Shown: one piece after another, positions 17,009 to 26,494 of the stretch | How positions within the stretch are numbered: the stretch's first letter is position 1 | Layout: each line of letters begins with the position of its first letter | Origin: SIG603 sp044432645 | GTDB taxonomy: Bacteria; Bacillota; Clostridia; Oscillospirales; Acutalibacteraceae | Direction: 5' to 3' | Assembly (NCBI GenBank): GCA_044432645.1 | Contig: JAWXUM010000013.1 | Span: 1 to 58,580 of the forward strand | DNA length: 58,580 nucleotides | Notes under the pieces: model-generated | The model's input: the letters and a program-made list of their open reading frames with translations, nothing else | What the model was told of the DNA's origin: nothing | The model's database searches: none | Program-made: the position numbers and the translations under genes

Positions 17009-19651
17009 TTAAGCCTCCAACATTTTTTCTACTATGCTATTAACGCAAGAAATAGCTTCATCAAGTTTTGTTAAATCTTTAGCACCAGCCATAGCAAAGT
17101 CAGGCTTGCCACCACCGTTACCACCTGTAACCATTGCAACTTGTTTTACAATGTTGCCAGCTTTTAAGCCTTTAGCTACAGCATCTTTTGAGCAGTAAGT
17201 GCTTATTGAACCTTTGCCATCACTTGTACCTGCTATAACACAAACAATAGCTTTATCCGCAGAAACGTCTTTTACTCTGTCGCTCATAACTCTTAAAGAT
17301 TTACCGTCTGAACCAGTAACAAGAGCAGAAATTACGCTTACACCGTTTACATCAATAGCGTTTCTCATAACATTTTCAAGGTTAATTCCAGCAATTTTTG
17401 AGTTTAAAGCTTCAATTTGTCTGTCTTTTTCTTTAAGTTCGGCTGCTAAACTAGCAGATTTAGTAGAAAGATCGTTTATGTTGTTAGCTTTAATATTGTT
17501 TGCTGTTGTTTGTAAAATACCCATGTACTCCTCAAGTAAGTTCATAACTTTAAGGCCAGTAACACCTGTAATTCTTCTAACACCAGCAGCAGCGGAGCTT
17601 TCTGAAATTATTTTAAACAAGCCTAAATTTGAAGCGTTGGTAACATGAGTACCACCACAAAATTCTTTTGAAAAATTACCAACAGTTACAACTCTAACTG
17701 TGTCGCCATATTTTTCGCCGAAAAGTGCCATTGCGCCCTCTTTTTTAGCGTCTTCAATAGCCATTTCTTTACAAGTTACTTCTACTGCATCTAAAATTTC
17801 TTTGTTAACAAGCATCTCAACAGAAGATAGTTCTTTAGCTGATAAAGCTGAGAAATGTGTAAAGTCAAACCTTACATGGTTTTCGTCAACAAGTTGTCCT
17901 GCTTGCTCTACATGATTACCCAAAACTTGTCTTAAAGCAGCTTGTAAAATATGTGCAGCTGTGTGGTGACGCATAATAGAGCGACGTCTGATTATATTAA
18001 CTTCTGCCTTTGCACTGTCACCTGATTTAATCAAGCCAGTTGTAACAATAGCTCTATGAATATAAATACCGTTTGCATTTTTTGTTGTAGAAAGAATATC
18101 GGCTGTGCCAATTGAAGTAGTAATAGTACCTTTGTCACCAACTTGACCACCACTTTCAGCATAGAAAGGCGAAGTTGCAAGTGCTATTATAATTTCTTGT
18201 TCTTCTTGTGCAATTTCAATTTTTTCGCCTTCCTTATTTACAACAGCTAAAATTTCAGTATCGCAAGCTAATTCTTCATATCCTACAAAAACAGTAGCAG
18301 GAATTTCGTTTAAAGCAGTATCTTGTCCGACCCAAGCGTCAGCACCAGCATTTTTACGTGCATTTCTTGCTCTTTCTCTTTGTTCAAAAAGTAATGCTTT
18401 AAATCTTTCAATATCAACTTTAATACCCTTTTCCTCTAAAATTTCTCTAGTTAAATCTAGTGGGAAACCGTATGTGTCGTTAAGTTTAAAAGCATCATCG
18501 CCAGAGAAAACATTGCTGTTTGATTTAGCTATAAAGCTGTTTAATATATTTAAACCTTGGTCAATAGTCTTATAAAAACTTTCTTCTTCAAAGTTTATAA
18601 TTTTTGTAATTGTTTCTTTTTTCTCGCCTAGTTCTGGGTATGCTGTAGCGTTTTCAGCTATAACAGTTTCACAAACTTCTGAAAGGAATTGTCTGTCAAT
18701 ACCTAAAAGTTTACCATGTCTTGCAGCACGGCGTAAAATACGTCTTAAAACATAACCACGACCCTCGTTAGAAGGCATAACACCGTCACCAATCATGAAT
18801 GTTGAGCTTCTAATGTGGTCGGTAATAACACGAAGTGAAATATCAGTTTTTTCAGATGTTCCGTAAGCAACGCCTGAAATTTCAGAGATATGTTTCATGA
18901 TGTTTTGCATTGTGTCAACCAAAAATAAATTATCAACACCTTGCATAACACAAGCAAGTCTTTCAAGACCCATACCAGTGTCTATGTTAGGTTTTGCAAG
19001 TGGTGTGTAGTTGTTGTTACCATCATTTTCAAATTGTGTGAAAACTAAGTTCCATATTTCCATGTATCTATCGCATTCACAGCCAACAGCACAGTCAGGT
19101 GAGCCACAACCGTATTTTTCGCCACGGTCGAAGTAAATTTCAGAGCAAGGACCACAAGGACCAGCGCCGTGCTCCCAAAAGTTATCAGCTTTGCCAAGTC
19201 TAACAACGTGGCTAGGGTCAACTCCTACTTTTTTAGTCCAAATTTCAAAAGCTTCGTCGTCTTCTTCGTAAATTGAACAATATAAAAGTTCTTTAGGAAT
19301 TTCCATAACTTCTGTGAAAAATTCCCATGCCCAAGCTGTAGCTTCGTTTTTAAAATAATTGCCAAAAGAAAAGTTACCTAGCATTTCAAAAAAAGTACCA
19401 TGTCTTGCTGTAATGCCAACACTTTCGATGTCAGGTGTTCTAATACATTTTTGACATGTTGTAACTCTATTTCTAGGAGGTGTAACTTCACCTGTAAAGT
19501 ATTTTTTCATAGGTGCCATACCAGAGTTGATTAATAAAAGGCTTTTGTCACCTTGTGGTACTAAAGAATAACTAGGTAATCTTAAATGACCTTTGCTTTC
19601 AAAAAAGGATAAATATTTTTCCCTTAGTTCGTTAAGTCCTGTCCATTGCAT
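17009..19651 (-). CDS. alaS: Alanyl-tRNA synthetase
   Basis: Charges tRNA-Ala and edits mis-acylated Ser/Gly. The 880-residue protein is full length. The class II catalytic domain starts with ELREKYLSFFESKGH; the editing domain shows the zinc motif HHTAAHILQ near residue 565 and CGGTHV near residue 670; the C-Ala domain ends with NGGGKPDFAMAGAKD. The ribosome binding site GGAG precedes the ATG. A T-box leader upstream should make expression respond to uncharged tRNA-Ala, and a tRNA-Ala gene with G3:U70 lies at 49.1 kb. Confidence 0.98.
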   Translation of the reverse strand: MQWTGLNELREKYLSFFESKGHLRLPSYSLVPQGDKSLLLINSGMAPMKKYFTGEVTPPRNRVTTCQKCIRTPDIESVGITARHGTFFEMLGNFSFGNYFKNEATAWAWEFFTEVMEIPKELLYCSIYEEDDEAFEIWTKKVGVDPSHVVRLGKADNFWEHGAGPCGPCSEIYFDRGEKYGCGSPDCAVGCECDRYMEIWNLVFTQFENDGNNNYTPLAKPNIDTGMGLERLACVMQGVDNLFLVDTMQNIMKHISEISGVAYGTSEKTDISLRVITDHIRSSTFMIGDGVMPSNEGRGYVLRRILRRAARHGKLLGIDRQFLSEVCETVIAENATAYPELGEKKETITKIINFEEESFYKTIDQGLNILNSFIAKSNSNVFSGDDAFKLNDTYGFPLDLTREILEEKGIKVDIERFKALLFEQRERARNARKNAGADAWVGQDTALNEIPATVFVGYEELACDTEILAVVNKEGEKIEIAQEEQEIIIALATSPFYAESGGQVGDKGTITTSIGTADILSTTKNANGIYIHRAIVTTGLIKSGDSAKAEVNIIRRRSIMRHHTAAHILQAALRQVLGNHVEQAGQLVDENHVRFDFTHFSALSAKELSSVEMLVNKEILDAVEVTCKEMAIEDAKKEGAMALFGEKYGDTVRVVTVGNFSKEFCGGTHVTNASNLGLFKIISESSAAAGVRRITGVTGLKVMNLLEEYMGILQTTANNIKANNINDLSTKSASLAAELKEKDRQIEALNSKIAGINLENVMRNAIDVNGVSVISALVTGSDGKSLRVMSDRVKDVSADKAIVCVIAGTSDGKGSISTYCSKDAVAKGLKAGNIVKQVAMVTGGNGGGKPDFAMAGAKDLTKLDEAISCVNSIVEKMLEA

Positions 19652-19770
19652 AGTGAATGCTCCTGTCTAAATTTTAATTTATGTTTATTGTTTGGCTCGT
19701 TAACACGTAACAAACACAGTGTCGTTCCCTACAATTAATTTAAAATATTGGTGGCGTATTATTTGAAATA

Positions 19771-20005
19771 AAAAAATAGACCTCTCCACCCAAAATGGGA
19801 CGAAGAAATCCGTGGTACCACCCAAATTGCAGTAAAAAACTGCCACTTTGAACCTTTAACGCAGGCATACGTACTAGCTTTCACCAGTCTTGCATTGTTA
19901 CTTTGTAACAGAAGTCGGCACAAAAAATCTTTTACCCTAATGTTTTTTCAGCAAGTAAACATCTCTCTGTAGGAAGAAATTTCTTAAACTTCACAATTTG
20001 AATAT
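19771..20005 (-). promoter_or_regulatory. T-box riboswitch upstream of alaS
   Basis: On the minus strand the leader has the conserved T-box sequence TGGTACCACG (19811-19820), complementary to the tRNA acceptor end. A terminator hairpin (GTCCC/GGG around 19790-19802) and a T-run (19771-19777) follow. The 5' part contains AGAGAGATG and an ATGTTT/AAACAT distal stem of the Stem I type. A base stem GAAGT/ACTTC would place the codon GCC (19917-19919) in the specifier loop, followed by a purine, consistent with alanine. The motif is seen directly; the specifier is inferred from my hand folding. Nothing else is visible in 19652-19770. Confidence 0.9.
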
Positions 20006-20011
20006 ACATTT

Positions 20012-20039
20012 ATTATATCATAATTTGTTATACTGTCAA
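20012..20039 (-). promoter_or_regulatory. Promoter of the alaS T-box leader
   Basis: On the minus strand both boxes are perfect: TTGACA (20034-20039) and TATAAT (20012-20017) with a 16-base spacer. The -35 box overlaps the stop codon of the upstream penicillin-binding protein gene. Transcription would start about 20005, giving a ~350-base leader. Confidence 0.8.
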
Positions 20040-21610
20040 TAATTATTTACTAAAAATTCAGCTATTTCTTTAAAAATCTCAGCTGAATTGGAGTCTTCTT
20101 TAACTACACCTTCACTAAGAACAACAATAGAATATTCAGCTTCGCCATTTCCAACATAGCCTGCGTACCAGTGATTGACTAATTCGTTTCCGTCATCATC
20201 ATAAACACCAGTTTGCGCAGTGCCAGTCTTAATTCCACAAATACCAGTGTCAGGCGATGCATCTCTTGCTGTTCCATAAGTTGCAGTGCTTTCCATATAG
20301 CTTTGTATTGTATTTGCTGTGCTAACAGAAATAGCTTGGTAACTACTGCTATTTGACGTATAATATTCAATTTCTGTTAAACTGTTAACTTCGCCTAAAT
20401 ACAAACTAGCCTTTTGAAAATAACCGTCATTTGCAATACAATTTATCATTTGAGCAATTTGTATTGGTGTTGTCATCACTGTTCCTTGGCCTATAGAGAA
20501 ATTCGCAACGCTTCTACTGCTTACTAAATCATCAGTACTAGGCAGATTTCCACTAGAGGAAGAATAGTCGGTATAGAATTCAGTTTCAAGTCCAAAACCC
20601 ATTAAAATAGCCAGATTTAAAACTTCTTCCATATCAAATTGCTGGGCTAAATTAATAAAATAACAGTTGCAAGATTTTTGAAGTGCTAAATGCAAATTTG
20701 TATCACCATGAGCAGTGGAATTGTTACATACAAAAGTTTTACCGTCAATCTCAATACTACCAGTGCAGTAATAATCTTCTGAAATATTATTTTCTAAAGC
20801 GTAACTTGCCATTAAAAGCTTAAAGACAGAGCCAGGTGCATAGGAAAGAAAACTTCTGTTAATCATAGGTGAGTCTTCGTCATCCAAATACTCTGTCAAA
20901 TCACTAGGGTCGTAACTAGGCATACTTACACTTGCCTTAATTTCACCGGTTTCTATATCGCAAATTACAACAGAACCCTTTTCCATGTTTTGACAAACTT
21001 CTTGCGCAAAAATTTGTATGTCGCTATCTATAGTAAGTGCAACCCCTTGAACTTCTTCATTAATTGTGTTTTCATATTCACGATCTGTTCCTACTATTAT
21101 TTGGCCTAATGCGTTTGTGTTATAGCTTAAAATAAGTTCACCTTGATTTTCACTTAATATATCATCACATGCAAGCTCAATGCCAGTAACTCCGGTATTA
21201 AGCGAGTCGGTATATCCCACGATATGCTGAGCTATTAAATTATTACTATATTTTGAGAATACATTAAAATAGTCGATAAAATCACTTGACCCCCTAGAAC
21301 TAGCCGTGTAAACTATCGGAGTGTTAGAGCTTAATATATCCTCGTAACTCATATTTATATTAGAAGTTATATCTTCAAAATTTTCCGAAACAGGCATAGC
21401 TACTGCTAAAATTTCCTTATCAGTGTTTGTAATTTTTTGCAAATTGCAATCATAGATAGTGCCACGGGCCGAATATATACTAATTTTACTACTGCTTTGA
21501 GAGCTTACAATTTCTGCATAGCTTGAATTTGTAGAAATTATATATACACTATATAGTGCGAATAAATATAATAAAGTTAATAAAATGGTAATTGATAAAG
21601 TTTTTTTCAT
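20036..21610 (-). CDS. Class B penicillin-binding protein (transpeptidase)
   Basis: A 524-residue membrane-anchored transpeptidase that cross-links peptidoglycan. One membrane helix lies near residues 5-26. The dimerisation domain begins with YSARGTIYDCN, and the penicillin-binding domain has all three motifs: S261-V-F-K, S313-C-N and K461-T-G. No PASTA domains. The length is short for PBP2/FtsI and resembles Bacillota PbpA-type proteins that work with a SEDS partner such as the RodA-like protein at 1.5-2.7 kb. The start has GGAG six bases ahead. It is probably monocistronic, with alaS having its own promoter at its 3' end. Confidence 0.95.
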   Translation of the reverse strand: MKKTLSITILLTLLYLFALYSVYIISTNSSYAEIVSSQSSSKISIYSARGTIYDCNLQKITNTDKEILAVAMPVSENFEDITSNINMSYEDILSSNTPIVYTASSRGSSDFIDYFNVFSKYSNNLIAQHIVGYTDSLNTGVTGIELACDDILSENQGELILSYNTNALGQIIVGTDREYENTINEEVQGVALTIDSDIQIFAQEVCQNMEKGSVVICDIETGEIKASVSMPSYDPSDLTEYLDDEDSPMINRSFLSYAPGSVFKLLMASYALENNISEDYYCTGSIEIDGKTFVCNNSTAHGDTNLHLALQKSCNCYFINLAQQFDMEEVLNLAILMGFGLETEFYTDYSSSSGNLPSTDDLVSSRSVANFSIGQGTVMTTPIQIAQMINCIANDGYFQKASLYLGEVNSLTEIEYYTSNSSSYQAISVSTANTIQSYMESTATYGTARDASPDTGICGIKTGTAQTGVYDDDGNELVNHWYAGYVGNGEAEYSIVVLSEGVVKEDSNSAEIFKEIAEFLVNNY

Positions 21611-21696
21611 AAAATACTCCTAATTTTATATGTTTATAATATTTTAGGTTTAATTTTTGTTAATATTCATGTATTAGTAAATAATAAAATTAATAA

Positions 21697-21717
21697 TGTC
21701 ACTATTAAGTAGTGACA
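21697..21717 (+). promoter_or_regulatory. Perfect inverted repeat upstream of the PTS operon, candidate activator site
   Basis: TGTCACTA (21697-21704) and TAGTGACA (21710-21717) form a perfect dyad with a five-base centre. It ends 18 bases ahead of the -35 box of the PTS promoter, a place typical for an activator. The PRD regulator at the end of the cluster is the natural candidate; this is inference. Confidence 0.6.
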
Positions 21718-21735
21718 AAGTAAAAGGTCTTTTTC

Positions 21736-21764
21736 TTGAATTTTTGTGCATATTCATCTATAAT
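21736..21764 (+). promoter_or_regulatory. Promoter of the mannitol-type PTS operon
   Basis: -35 TTGAAT (21736-21741), 17-base spacer, perfect -10 TATAAT (21759-21764), 49 bases ahead of the EIIA start. Confidence 0.75.
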
Positions 21765-21813
21765 GTTGACATAGAAGAAAATTAAAAACTTAATTATAAA
21801 GGAGATATACATC

Positions 21814-22266
21814 ATGTTTTTTAAAAAGAAAAGTAAAGAGTTAGAACTTCTTTCAAAGGCAAATATCAAACCAAACAGTAACTTAACAAGTAAAGAAGAA
21901 GTTATTAAAACATTAGGTCAAATGCTAGTCGATACAGGTTATGTTGGTGCAGAGTATGTAAACGGAATGCTTGAAAGAGAAGAAAGTTTTTCTACTTACA
22001 TGGGTTGTGGGCTTGCAATTCCTCACGGTGTAGAAAAAGTTAAAAATCAGGTTAAAATTTCTGGACTTGCTGTTATGACTTTCCCAAATGGTGTAAGTTG
22101 GGGCGAAGAAGACGCTAAAATTGTAGTAGCAATTGCAAGCAAAGGCGAAGAACATTTAGAAATTTTATCAAATATTTCCGAAAAAATTATTGACGAAGAA
22201 ATTTCACAAAAGTTAATTAACGGCGATGTAGATACAATATATAACATTTTAACAGGAAAGGGATAA
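21814..22266 (+). CDS. mtlF: PTS EIIA component, mannitol/fructose family
   Basis: Cytosolic phosphocarrier that takes phosphate from HPr and passes it to EIIB. The 150-residue protein has the active-site histidine H71 in GLAIPHGVEKVK, and conserved GVSWGEEDAKIVVAIAS and HLEILSNI downstream, as in MtlF. The ribosome binding site AAGGAGATATAC precedes the ATG. It is the first gene of a seven-gene PTS cluster, and its natural partner is the mannitol-type EIICB at the end. Confidence 0.93.
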   Translation: MFFKKKSKELELLSKANIKPNSNLTSKEEVIKTLGQMLVDTGYVGAEYVNGMLEREESFSTYMGCGLAIPHGVEKVKNQVKISGLAVMTFPNGVSWGEEDAKIVVAIASKGEEHLEILSNISEKIIDEEISQKLINGDVDTIYNILTGKG

Positions 22267-22269
22267 GTT

Positions 22270-23202
22270 ATGATAATCACTGTTACAATGAACCCAGCAA
22301 TTGACAAAACAATATCAGTAGAAAACTTTGAAGTTGGCACACTTAATCGTATATCAAGTTCAGTTATAGACGTTGGTGGCAAAGGAATTAATGTTTCAAA
22401 AACAATAGCAAATGCTATTCATGGAAAAACTTTAGCTACAGGCTTTATAGGTGGTAGCACTGGCGACATGATAGAAAAAGTTTTAAACGAAACAGGAATT
22501 AAAACTGATTTTGTTAGAGTAAAAGGAGAAACTAGAACTAACACAAAGGTTTTCTCACAAAACTACCCAGTAACAGAACTTAACGAGCAAGGTGAAATAA
22601 TTACTTGTGAGCAACTTGCAGCTTTAACCGAAAAAATTTTAAGCTATGCAAATAAAGAAACACTTTTTGTTTTAGCTGGTAGCATTCCCAAAGGTGTACC
22701 AAAAGATATTTACCACACAATAACAGTTTTAGTAAAAGAAAAGGGCAGTAAAGTTGTACTTGATGCAGACGGCGAACTTTTCAAAAACTCACTTTCAGCA
22801 TTGCCTAATATCATTAAACCGAATAGAGAAGAACTTGCACAGTATGCTGGACTAAACGAAAAACCTACCTTAACACAAATAGTAGAAATTGCTAAAGAAT
22901 TTATACAAATGGGTATAGAAACAGTTGCAGTTTCAATGGGTAAAGACGGCTCGGTGTTTATAAACAAAGAAAAAGCACTAATTTGCCCAGAAGTTCCAGT
23001 AAAAGTTCTTTCAACAGTAGGCGCTGGCGATGCAATGGTTGCAGGTATTGCCTATTCTACACATGAAAACTTATCTTTTGAAGAAATGATTAAACTAAGC
23101 GCTTCAACTTCGACAGGAGCAGTAACAACAGTGGGAACAAAACCACCGTCATATGAATTAGTTCAGGATTTAATTAAACAAGTAGTTATAAATGAATTTT
23201 AA
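22270..23202 (+). CDS. PfkB-family sugar-phosphate kinase (1-phosphofructokinase / tagatose-6-phosphate kinase type)
   Basis: A 310-residue cytosolic kinase. It starts MIITVTMNPAIDKTI and has DVGGKGINVSKT, the LAGSIPKGVP loop, IIKPNREEL and the PfkB signature TVGAGDAMVAGIAY with catalytic Asp near residue 252. These mark the FruK/LacC branch. Its ATG lies three bases after the EIIA stop. Substrate is uncertain: a simple mannitol route (mannitol-1-P to fructose-6-P) would not need a 1-phosphofructokinase, so it may act on fructose-6-P or tagatose-6-P, or the imported hexitol may be unusual. Confidence 0.9.
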   Translation: MIITVTMNPAIDKTISVENFEVGTLNRISSSVIDVGGKGINVSKTIANAIHGKTLATGFIGGSTGDMIEKVLNETGIKTDFVRVKGETRTNTKVFSQNYPVTELNEQGEIITCEQLAALTEKILSYANKETLFVLAGSIPKGVPKDIYHTITVLVKEKGSKVVLDADGELFKNSLSALPNIIKPNREELAQYAGLNEKPTLTQIVEIAKEFIQMGIETVAVSMGKDGSVFINKEKALICPEVPVKVLSTVGAGDAMVAGIAYSTHENLSFEEMIKLSASTSTGAVTTVGTKPPSYELVQDLIKQVVINEF

Positions 23203-23266
23203 CGTAAAAATAATAGTTGCATAGCTTGCTATGTGTGTAACAATAAAATGAAAAGAGGATATTATT

Positions 23267-24526
23267 ATGAAAACAAAAGCAGTTAGAATGTACGGCGAAA
23301 GAGATTTAAGATTAGAGGAATTTGAACTTCCAGCAATTAAAGATGACGAAATTTTAGTAAAAGTTATAAGCGACAGTATTTGTATGTCGACTTACAAACT
23401 TGTTGAGCAAGGCGCAAGACACAAAAGGTCACCAAAAAATATAGACACTAACCCAATTATTATTGGTCACGAATTTGCTGGCGTAATTGTTGAAGTTGGC
23501 GAAAAATGGAAAGACCAATTTAAACCTGGGCAAAAATTTGCTCAACAACCAGCGCTAAACTACAAAGGAAGCCTTGCTTCACCTGGTTACTCATACGAAT
23601 TCTTCGGTGGTGCTTGCACATATTGCATTATCCCACAAGAAGTTATGGAACTTGGTTGTTTAATGCCTTACGAAGGCGAGAGTTTCTTCGAAGCTTCACT
23701 TGGTGAACCAATGAGTTGTATTATCGGTGGTTATCATGGAAATTATCATACAAATAAAAGAAATCACGACCTTACAACAGGAACAAAATTAGACGGTGAT
23801 ATAATTATTCTAGGTGGTTGTGGTCCTATGGGTCTTGGTGCTATAAGCTATGGTTTACAACTTGAAAATAAACCTAAAAGAATAGTAGTAACAGACATTG
23901 ACGATGCTAAAATTGCAAGAGCAAGAGAAGTAATCTCTGAAGAAAAAGCAAAATTACAAGGAGTAGAACTTATCTATGTAAACACTGCAAAAATGGCTGA
24001 CCAAGTAGAAGAGCTTAGAGCTATTACTGGTGGTAAAGGTTATGACGATGTATTTGTTTATATTCCTAACAGATTTGTAGCAGAACTTGGCGATAAATTA
24101 CTAGCATTTGATGGCTGTTTAAACTTCTTTGCAGGACCTACAGACAGTAATTTTATGGCAGAAGTTAATCTTTATAATGTGCACTATATCAGCGCTCATA
24201 TCTTAGGAACAACTGGTGGTAATAACGACGACTTAATCGAAGCTAACGAACTTGCAGCAAAAGGCAAAATTGAACCAGCTGTCATGGTTACACACGTTGG
24301 CGGAATAGACAGCATTGCTCATGCTACACTTGAATTACCAAAAATTCCCGGTGGTAAAAAATTAACTTACACTCAATTCAATATGCCTTTAACAGCTATT
24401 GAAGATTTTGGAAAACTAGGTCAAACAGAACCACTATATGTAGAACTTGACGCAATTTGCAAAGCAAACCGTGGACTATGGAGTGCTCAGGCTGAAAAAG
24501 TTTTGTTCGAGCATTTTGGAGTTTAA
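23267..24526 (+). CDS. Zinc-binding medium-chain dehydrogenase, sorbose-1-phosphate reductase-like
   Basis: A 419-residue NAD(P)-dependent oxidoreductase. The GroES-like half contains IIIGHEFAGVIVEVG, and the Rossmann half has IILGGCGPMGLGAISYG with the GxGxxG fingerprint and VVTDIDDAKIARA. The long form with the FFAGPTDSNFMAEVNLYNVHY stretch resembles SorE-type L-sorbose-1-phosphate reductases. In this PTS cluster it probably oxidises the phosphorylated hexitol to a ketose phosphate, replacing the unrelated MtlD. The usual structural-zinc four-cysteine lobe is not evident. The exact substrate cannot be read from sequence. Confidence 0.85.
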   Translation: MKTKAVRMYGERDLRLEEFELPAIKDDEILVKVISDSICMSTYKLVEQGARHKRSPKNIDTNPIIIGHEFAGVIVEVGEKWKDQFKPGQKFAQQPALNYKGSLASPGYSYEFFGGACTYCIIPQEVMELGCLMPYEGESFFEASLGEPMSCIIGGYHGNYHTNKRNHDLTTGTKLDGDIIILGGCGPMGLGAISYGLQLENKPKRIVVTDIDDAKIARAREVISEEKAKLQGVELIYVNTAKMADQVEELRAITGGKGYDDVFVYIPNRFVAELGDKLLAFDGCLNFFAGPTDSNFMAEVNLYNVHYISAHILGTTGGNNDDLIEANELAAKGKIEPAVMVTHVGGIDSIAHATLELPKIPGGKKLTYTQFNMPLTAIEDFGKLGQTEPLYVELDAICKANRGLWSAQAEKVLFEHFGV

Positions 24527-24591
24527 TTAAACAAAAAGGTCACAAAAAACTAAAATATACTATAAACTTAAAATTAAAAGGAGAAAAAACA

Positions 24592-24855
24592 ATGGTATCA
24601 AAAAAATTAACAGTGGTAAATTCACAAGGGCTACACGCTAGACCAGCAAGCGTTTTATCAAAAGAAGCTTCACTTTGTCCATGTGATGTGAAAATTCAAG
24701 TAGGCGAAAGAGTAATTGAAGTTAAAAGCATTTTAAACATCATGGTTGCAGCTATAAAATGTGGAACAGAAATAGAACTTTTCTGTGACGGCGAAAAAGA
24801 AGAGGAGTGTTTAGAAAAACTTTCTAACCTAATCGAAAGTGGCTTAGGCGATTAA
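24592..24855 (+). CDS. ptsH: Phosphocarrier protein HPr
   Basis: An 87-residue HPr. The phosphoryl-accepting H15 is in GLHARPAS, and the regulatory serine S46 is kept in VKSILNIM, so HPr kinase control and CcpA co-regulation remain possible. It carries an unusual C-P-C (residues 29-31). The ribosome binding site AAAGGAG precedes the ATG. Finding ptsH and ptsI inside a sugar-specific cluster suggests a dedicated phosphorelay, or it may be the genome's only copy. Confidence 0.95.
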   Translation: MVSKKLTVVNSQGLHARPASVLSKEASLCPCDVKIQVGERVIEVKSILNIMVAAIKCGTEIELFCDGEKEEECLEKLSNLIESGLGD

Positions 24856-24884
24856 TATAAAAAATTAAAGGTAGGATTGATAAT

Positions 24885-26492
24885 ATGGAAATTATAAATG
24901 TTAACAAAGCAGCTTCAAGAGGTATAGTAGCATTGCCAGTTTATAAATACGAGGTTCCAAACTTAGAGCCTGATTTTAGAAGCATCATGGAAAATGAAAT
25001 TTCTAACGAATTAAGCAAATTTGAACAGGCTAAAGAGCAAGTTTTGGTAGAACTTCGTGAGTTGTCAGGCTTAAGTGAAATTTTTGCAGCACATGCAGAA
25101 ATTGCAGACGATTTCACACTTCAAGAGGGTATAATTTCCAAAATTAAATCCCAAAACAAAAACGCTTTGACAGCTGTTTACGAAACAATAGAAGAAATTG
25201 CAACAATGTTTTCTATGGTAGATGACCCTTACATGCAAGAACGAAGTGCAGATGTAAAGGACGTTGGAAAAAGATTCATGGCAAAACTTAAAAATGTAAA
25301 ATTGCCAGATTTGAGTGGAATAAACAGCGAAGTTATAGTAATAGCAAAAGATTTATATCCGTCTGATACTGTTAAAATAGATAGAAATTTCGTTAAAGGA
25401 ATAATAACAGAAGAGGGTGGTACAACAAGCCATGTGTTTATTATAGCAAAAAGTATGGATATACCTATTATAGTTGGTGTAAAAGGTATGTTGTCAAAAA
25501 TAGTTGACAACGACATCGTATGTATGGATGCTCAAAAAGGCGAAATTATTCTTCACGCCGATGAAATAATTAAAAATAAATACACTAACGATGCAAAATT
25601 GTATTATGAAAATAAAGAGAAACTCAAAAATTTACGAAAAGAAAAACTTACAGATAAAAATGGGAAAAAAATATTACTTTGCGCTAATGTTGGAAGCGTG
25701 AAAGACATAGAAAACGCTTTAGAGATGAACATTGACGGAGTTGGACTTTTTAGAAGTGAACTTTTATATATGGATAATATTCACTTTCCAACCGAGCAAG
25801 AACAATATGAAGTTTATAAAAAAGCAACTGAAATTTGCCCTAACGAGCTTACAATTCGTACTTTAGATATTGGCGGGGATAAAAGTTTGTCTTACTTTAT
25901 GTTTGAAGAAGAGGAAAACCCTTTCCTTGGTTGGAGAGCAGTAAGAATTTGTCTTGAGATGAAAGAGATGTTCAAAGACCAACTTAAAGCTATTTTACGA
26001 GCAAGCACATATGGTCAAATTAGAATGATGATTCCTATGATAATTTCTATGCAAGAGTTAATTAGGGTGAAAAAAATTGTAGAAGAATGCAAGATAGAGC
26101 TTAAACAACAAGGTTTAGATTATGATGATGAAATAGAAATAGGCATGATGATTGAAACTCCAGCAAGTGTAATTTTAGCTGAAGATTTTGCAAAAGAAGT
26201 TGACTTTTTCAGTATAGGAACAAACGATTTAACACAGTATATATTAGCAGTTGATAGAGGAAATAAAAAAGTAGCTGATATGTACGATTATTTTCACCCA
26301 GCAGTTTTAAAATCTATAAAAACAATAATTGATGCTGGTCATAAGGAGAATATTAAAGTAGGTATGTGTGGTGAAATGGCAGGAGATACGAATGCTACAA
26401 AAATTTTACTTGAAATGGGTTTAGATGAATTTAGCATGTCGGCATCAAGTATGGATTATGTTAGAGAAGCGATATTGAAAGAAGGGGTTTAA
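24885..26492 (+). CDS. ptsI: PTS Enzyme I (PEP-protein phosphotransferase)
   Basis: Cytosolic enzyme that starts the relay by taking phosphate from PEP to HPr. The 535-residue protein is slightly shorter than usual (~570). The active histidine is H183 in EGGTTSHVFIIA. The PEP-binding domain shows LFRSELLYMD, LDIGGDKSL, DFFSIGTNDLTQY and the catalytic cysteine in GMCGEMAGD. It follows ptsH by 29 bases and is followed by EIICB two bases later. Confidence 0.95.
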   Translation: MEIINVNKAASRGIVALPVYKYEVPNLEPDFRSIMENEISNELSKFEQAKEQVLVELRELSGLSEIFAAHAEIADDFTLQEGIISKIKSQNKNALTAVYETIEEIATMFSMVDDPYMQERSADVKDVGKRFMAKLKNVKLPDLSGINSEVIVIAKDLYPSDTVKIDRNFVKGIITEEGGTTSHVFIIAKSMDIPIIVGVKGMLSKIVDNDIVCMDAQKGEIILHADEIIKNKYTNDAKLYYENKEKLKNLRKEKLTDKNGKKILLCANVGSVKDIENALEMNIDGVGLFRSELLYMDNIHFPTEQEQYEVYKKATEICPNELTIRTLDIGGDKSLSYFMFEEEENPFLGWRAVRICLEMKEMFKDQLKAILRASTYGQIRMMIPMIISMQELIRVKKIVEECKIELKQQGLDYDDEIEIGMMIETPASVILAEDFAKEVDFFSIGTNDLTQYILAVDRGNKKVADMYDYFHPAVLKSIKTIIDAGHKENIKVGMCGEMAGDTNATKILLEMGLDEFSMSASSMDYVREAILKEGV

Positions 26493-26494
26493 AC

